Below are positions 5,869-6,043 of a DNA stretch of 6,043 nucleotides, piece by piece. This DNA comes from JBFHIZ01 sp041596215 (GTDB lineage: Bacteria; Bacillota; Clostridia; Lachnospirales; Lachnospiraceae): assembly GCA_041596215.1 (NCBI GenBank), contig JBFHIZ010000063.1:1-6043 (forward strand), read 5' to 3'. A program made the position numbers and the translations under genes. The notes beneath the pieces were generated by a model. That model saw only the letters and a program-made list of their open reading frames with translations. It did no database searches and was not told where the DNA came from. The number at the start of each line of letters is the position of its first letter. The first letter of the stretch is position 1.

Positions 5869-6043
5869 TTATTTTTGACTTTCCTCATTTTTTTCTGAAG
5901 ATTCCCGAACAACAAGCGAAGGTAACGTAATATATGATTGTACATATAAATTTGGTTTTTTTATTTTTCTTAAAATTTGCTTTCCAGCTTGCCTTCCCAT
6001 ATCAAACACATCAATATTTACAACCGTAAGTTTTGGTTTTAAA
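5869..6043 (-). CDS. LacI/GalR-family transcriptional regulator, C-terminal fragment (5' part outside window)
   Basis: Fifty-seven codons and a TAA stop (5871-5869) are visible; the frame is open to the right edge. The peptide reads KPKLTVVNIDVFDMGRQAGK near its start and ends LPSLVVRESSEKNEESQK. This is the typical end of LacI/GalR effector-binding domains: a strand with T-V-x-x-D, then a helix with D-M-G-R-x-A, then a final strand with L-P-x-x-L-V-V-R-E-S. The DNA-binding N-terminus lies outside the window, so the effector and operator are unknown. Such regulators usually bind a sugar or sugar phosphate and repress a nearby sugar operon. The family 5 hydrolase and kinase genes are plausible targets, but the intervening terminator and acetyltransferase make this only a guess. 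Confidence 0.85.
   Translation of the reverse strand, partial: LKPKLTVVNIDVFDMGRQAGKQILRKIKKPNLYVQSYITLPSLVVRESSEKNEESQK

Overview
The window looks like chromosomal DNA of a low-G+C Gram-positive anaerobe, most likely a clostridium of the Lachnospiraceae type. The basis is the strong A+T bias, AGGAGG ribosome binding sites, very short intergenic gaps, and the protein families present. The genus cannot be fixed from this sequence. Every supported gene lies on the minus strand, so transcription runs from high to low coordinates.

In transcription order the layout is as follows. (1) The last 57 codons of a LacI/GalR-type regulator enter from the right edge (5869-6043). (2) A gap of 278 bp holds a strong, near-symmetrical hairpin terminator (5763-5809) and a good promoter (-35 at 5712-5717, -10 at 5690-5695). 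(3) A GNAT N-acetyltransferase (5069-5590) ends in an A+T-rich hairpin plus T-run that overlaps its own stop codon. (4) A tight four-gene run follows: a cytosolic family 5 glycoside hydrolase (3656-5020), a PfkB-family sugar or sugar-acid kinase (2531-3601), a long-form 6-phosphogluconate dehydrogenase (1060-2508), and a DUF362 protein with two [4Fe-4S] ferredoxin motifs (1-1043). The last is cut by the left edge. Gaps inside this run are 54, 22 and 16 bp with no visible terminator, so co-transcription is likely.

The four genes can be read as a small carbohydrate-use module. A glycosidase without a secretion signal would cleave an imported glycoside, the kinase would phosphorylate a released sugar or sugar acid, and the dehydrogenase would oxidatively decarboxylate a 6-phospho-aldonate to a pentulose phosphate. 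The dehydrogenase keeps the full 6-phosphogluconate site but has Asp-Ile-Arg where NADP-dependent enzymes have Asn-Arg-Thr/Ser, which suggests it uses NAD. The kinase has lost the usual Gly-Gly of its N-terminal signature, and the iron-sulfur protein is an unexpected partner. The substrate and the link between the steps are inferences. No transporter or aldolase is visible in the window. No RNA gene, insertion sequence, CRISPR array or phage gene was seen.
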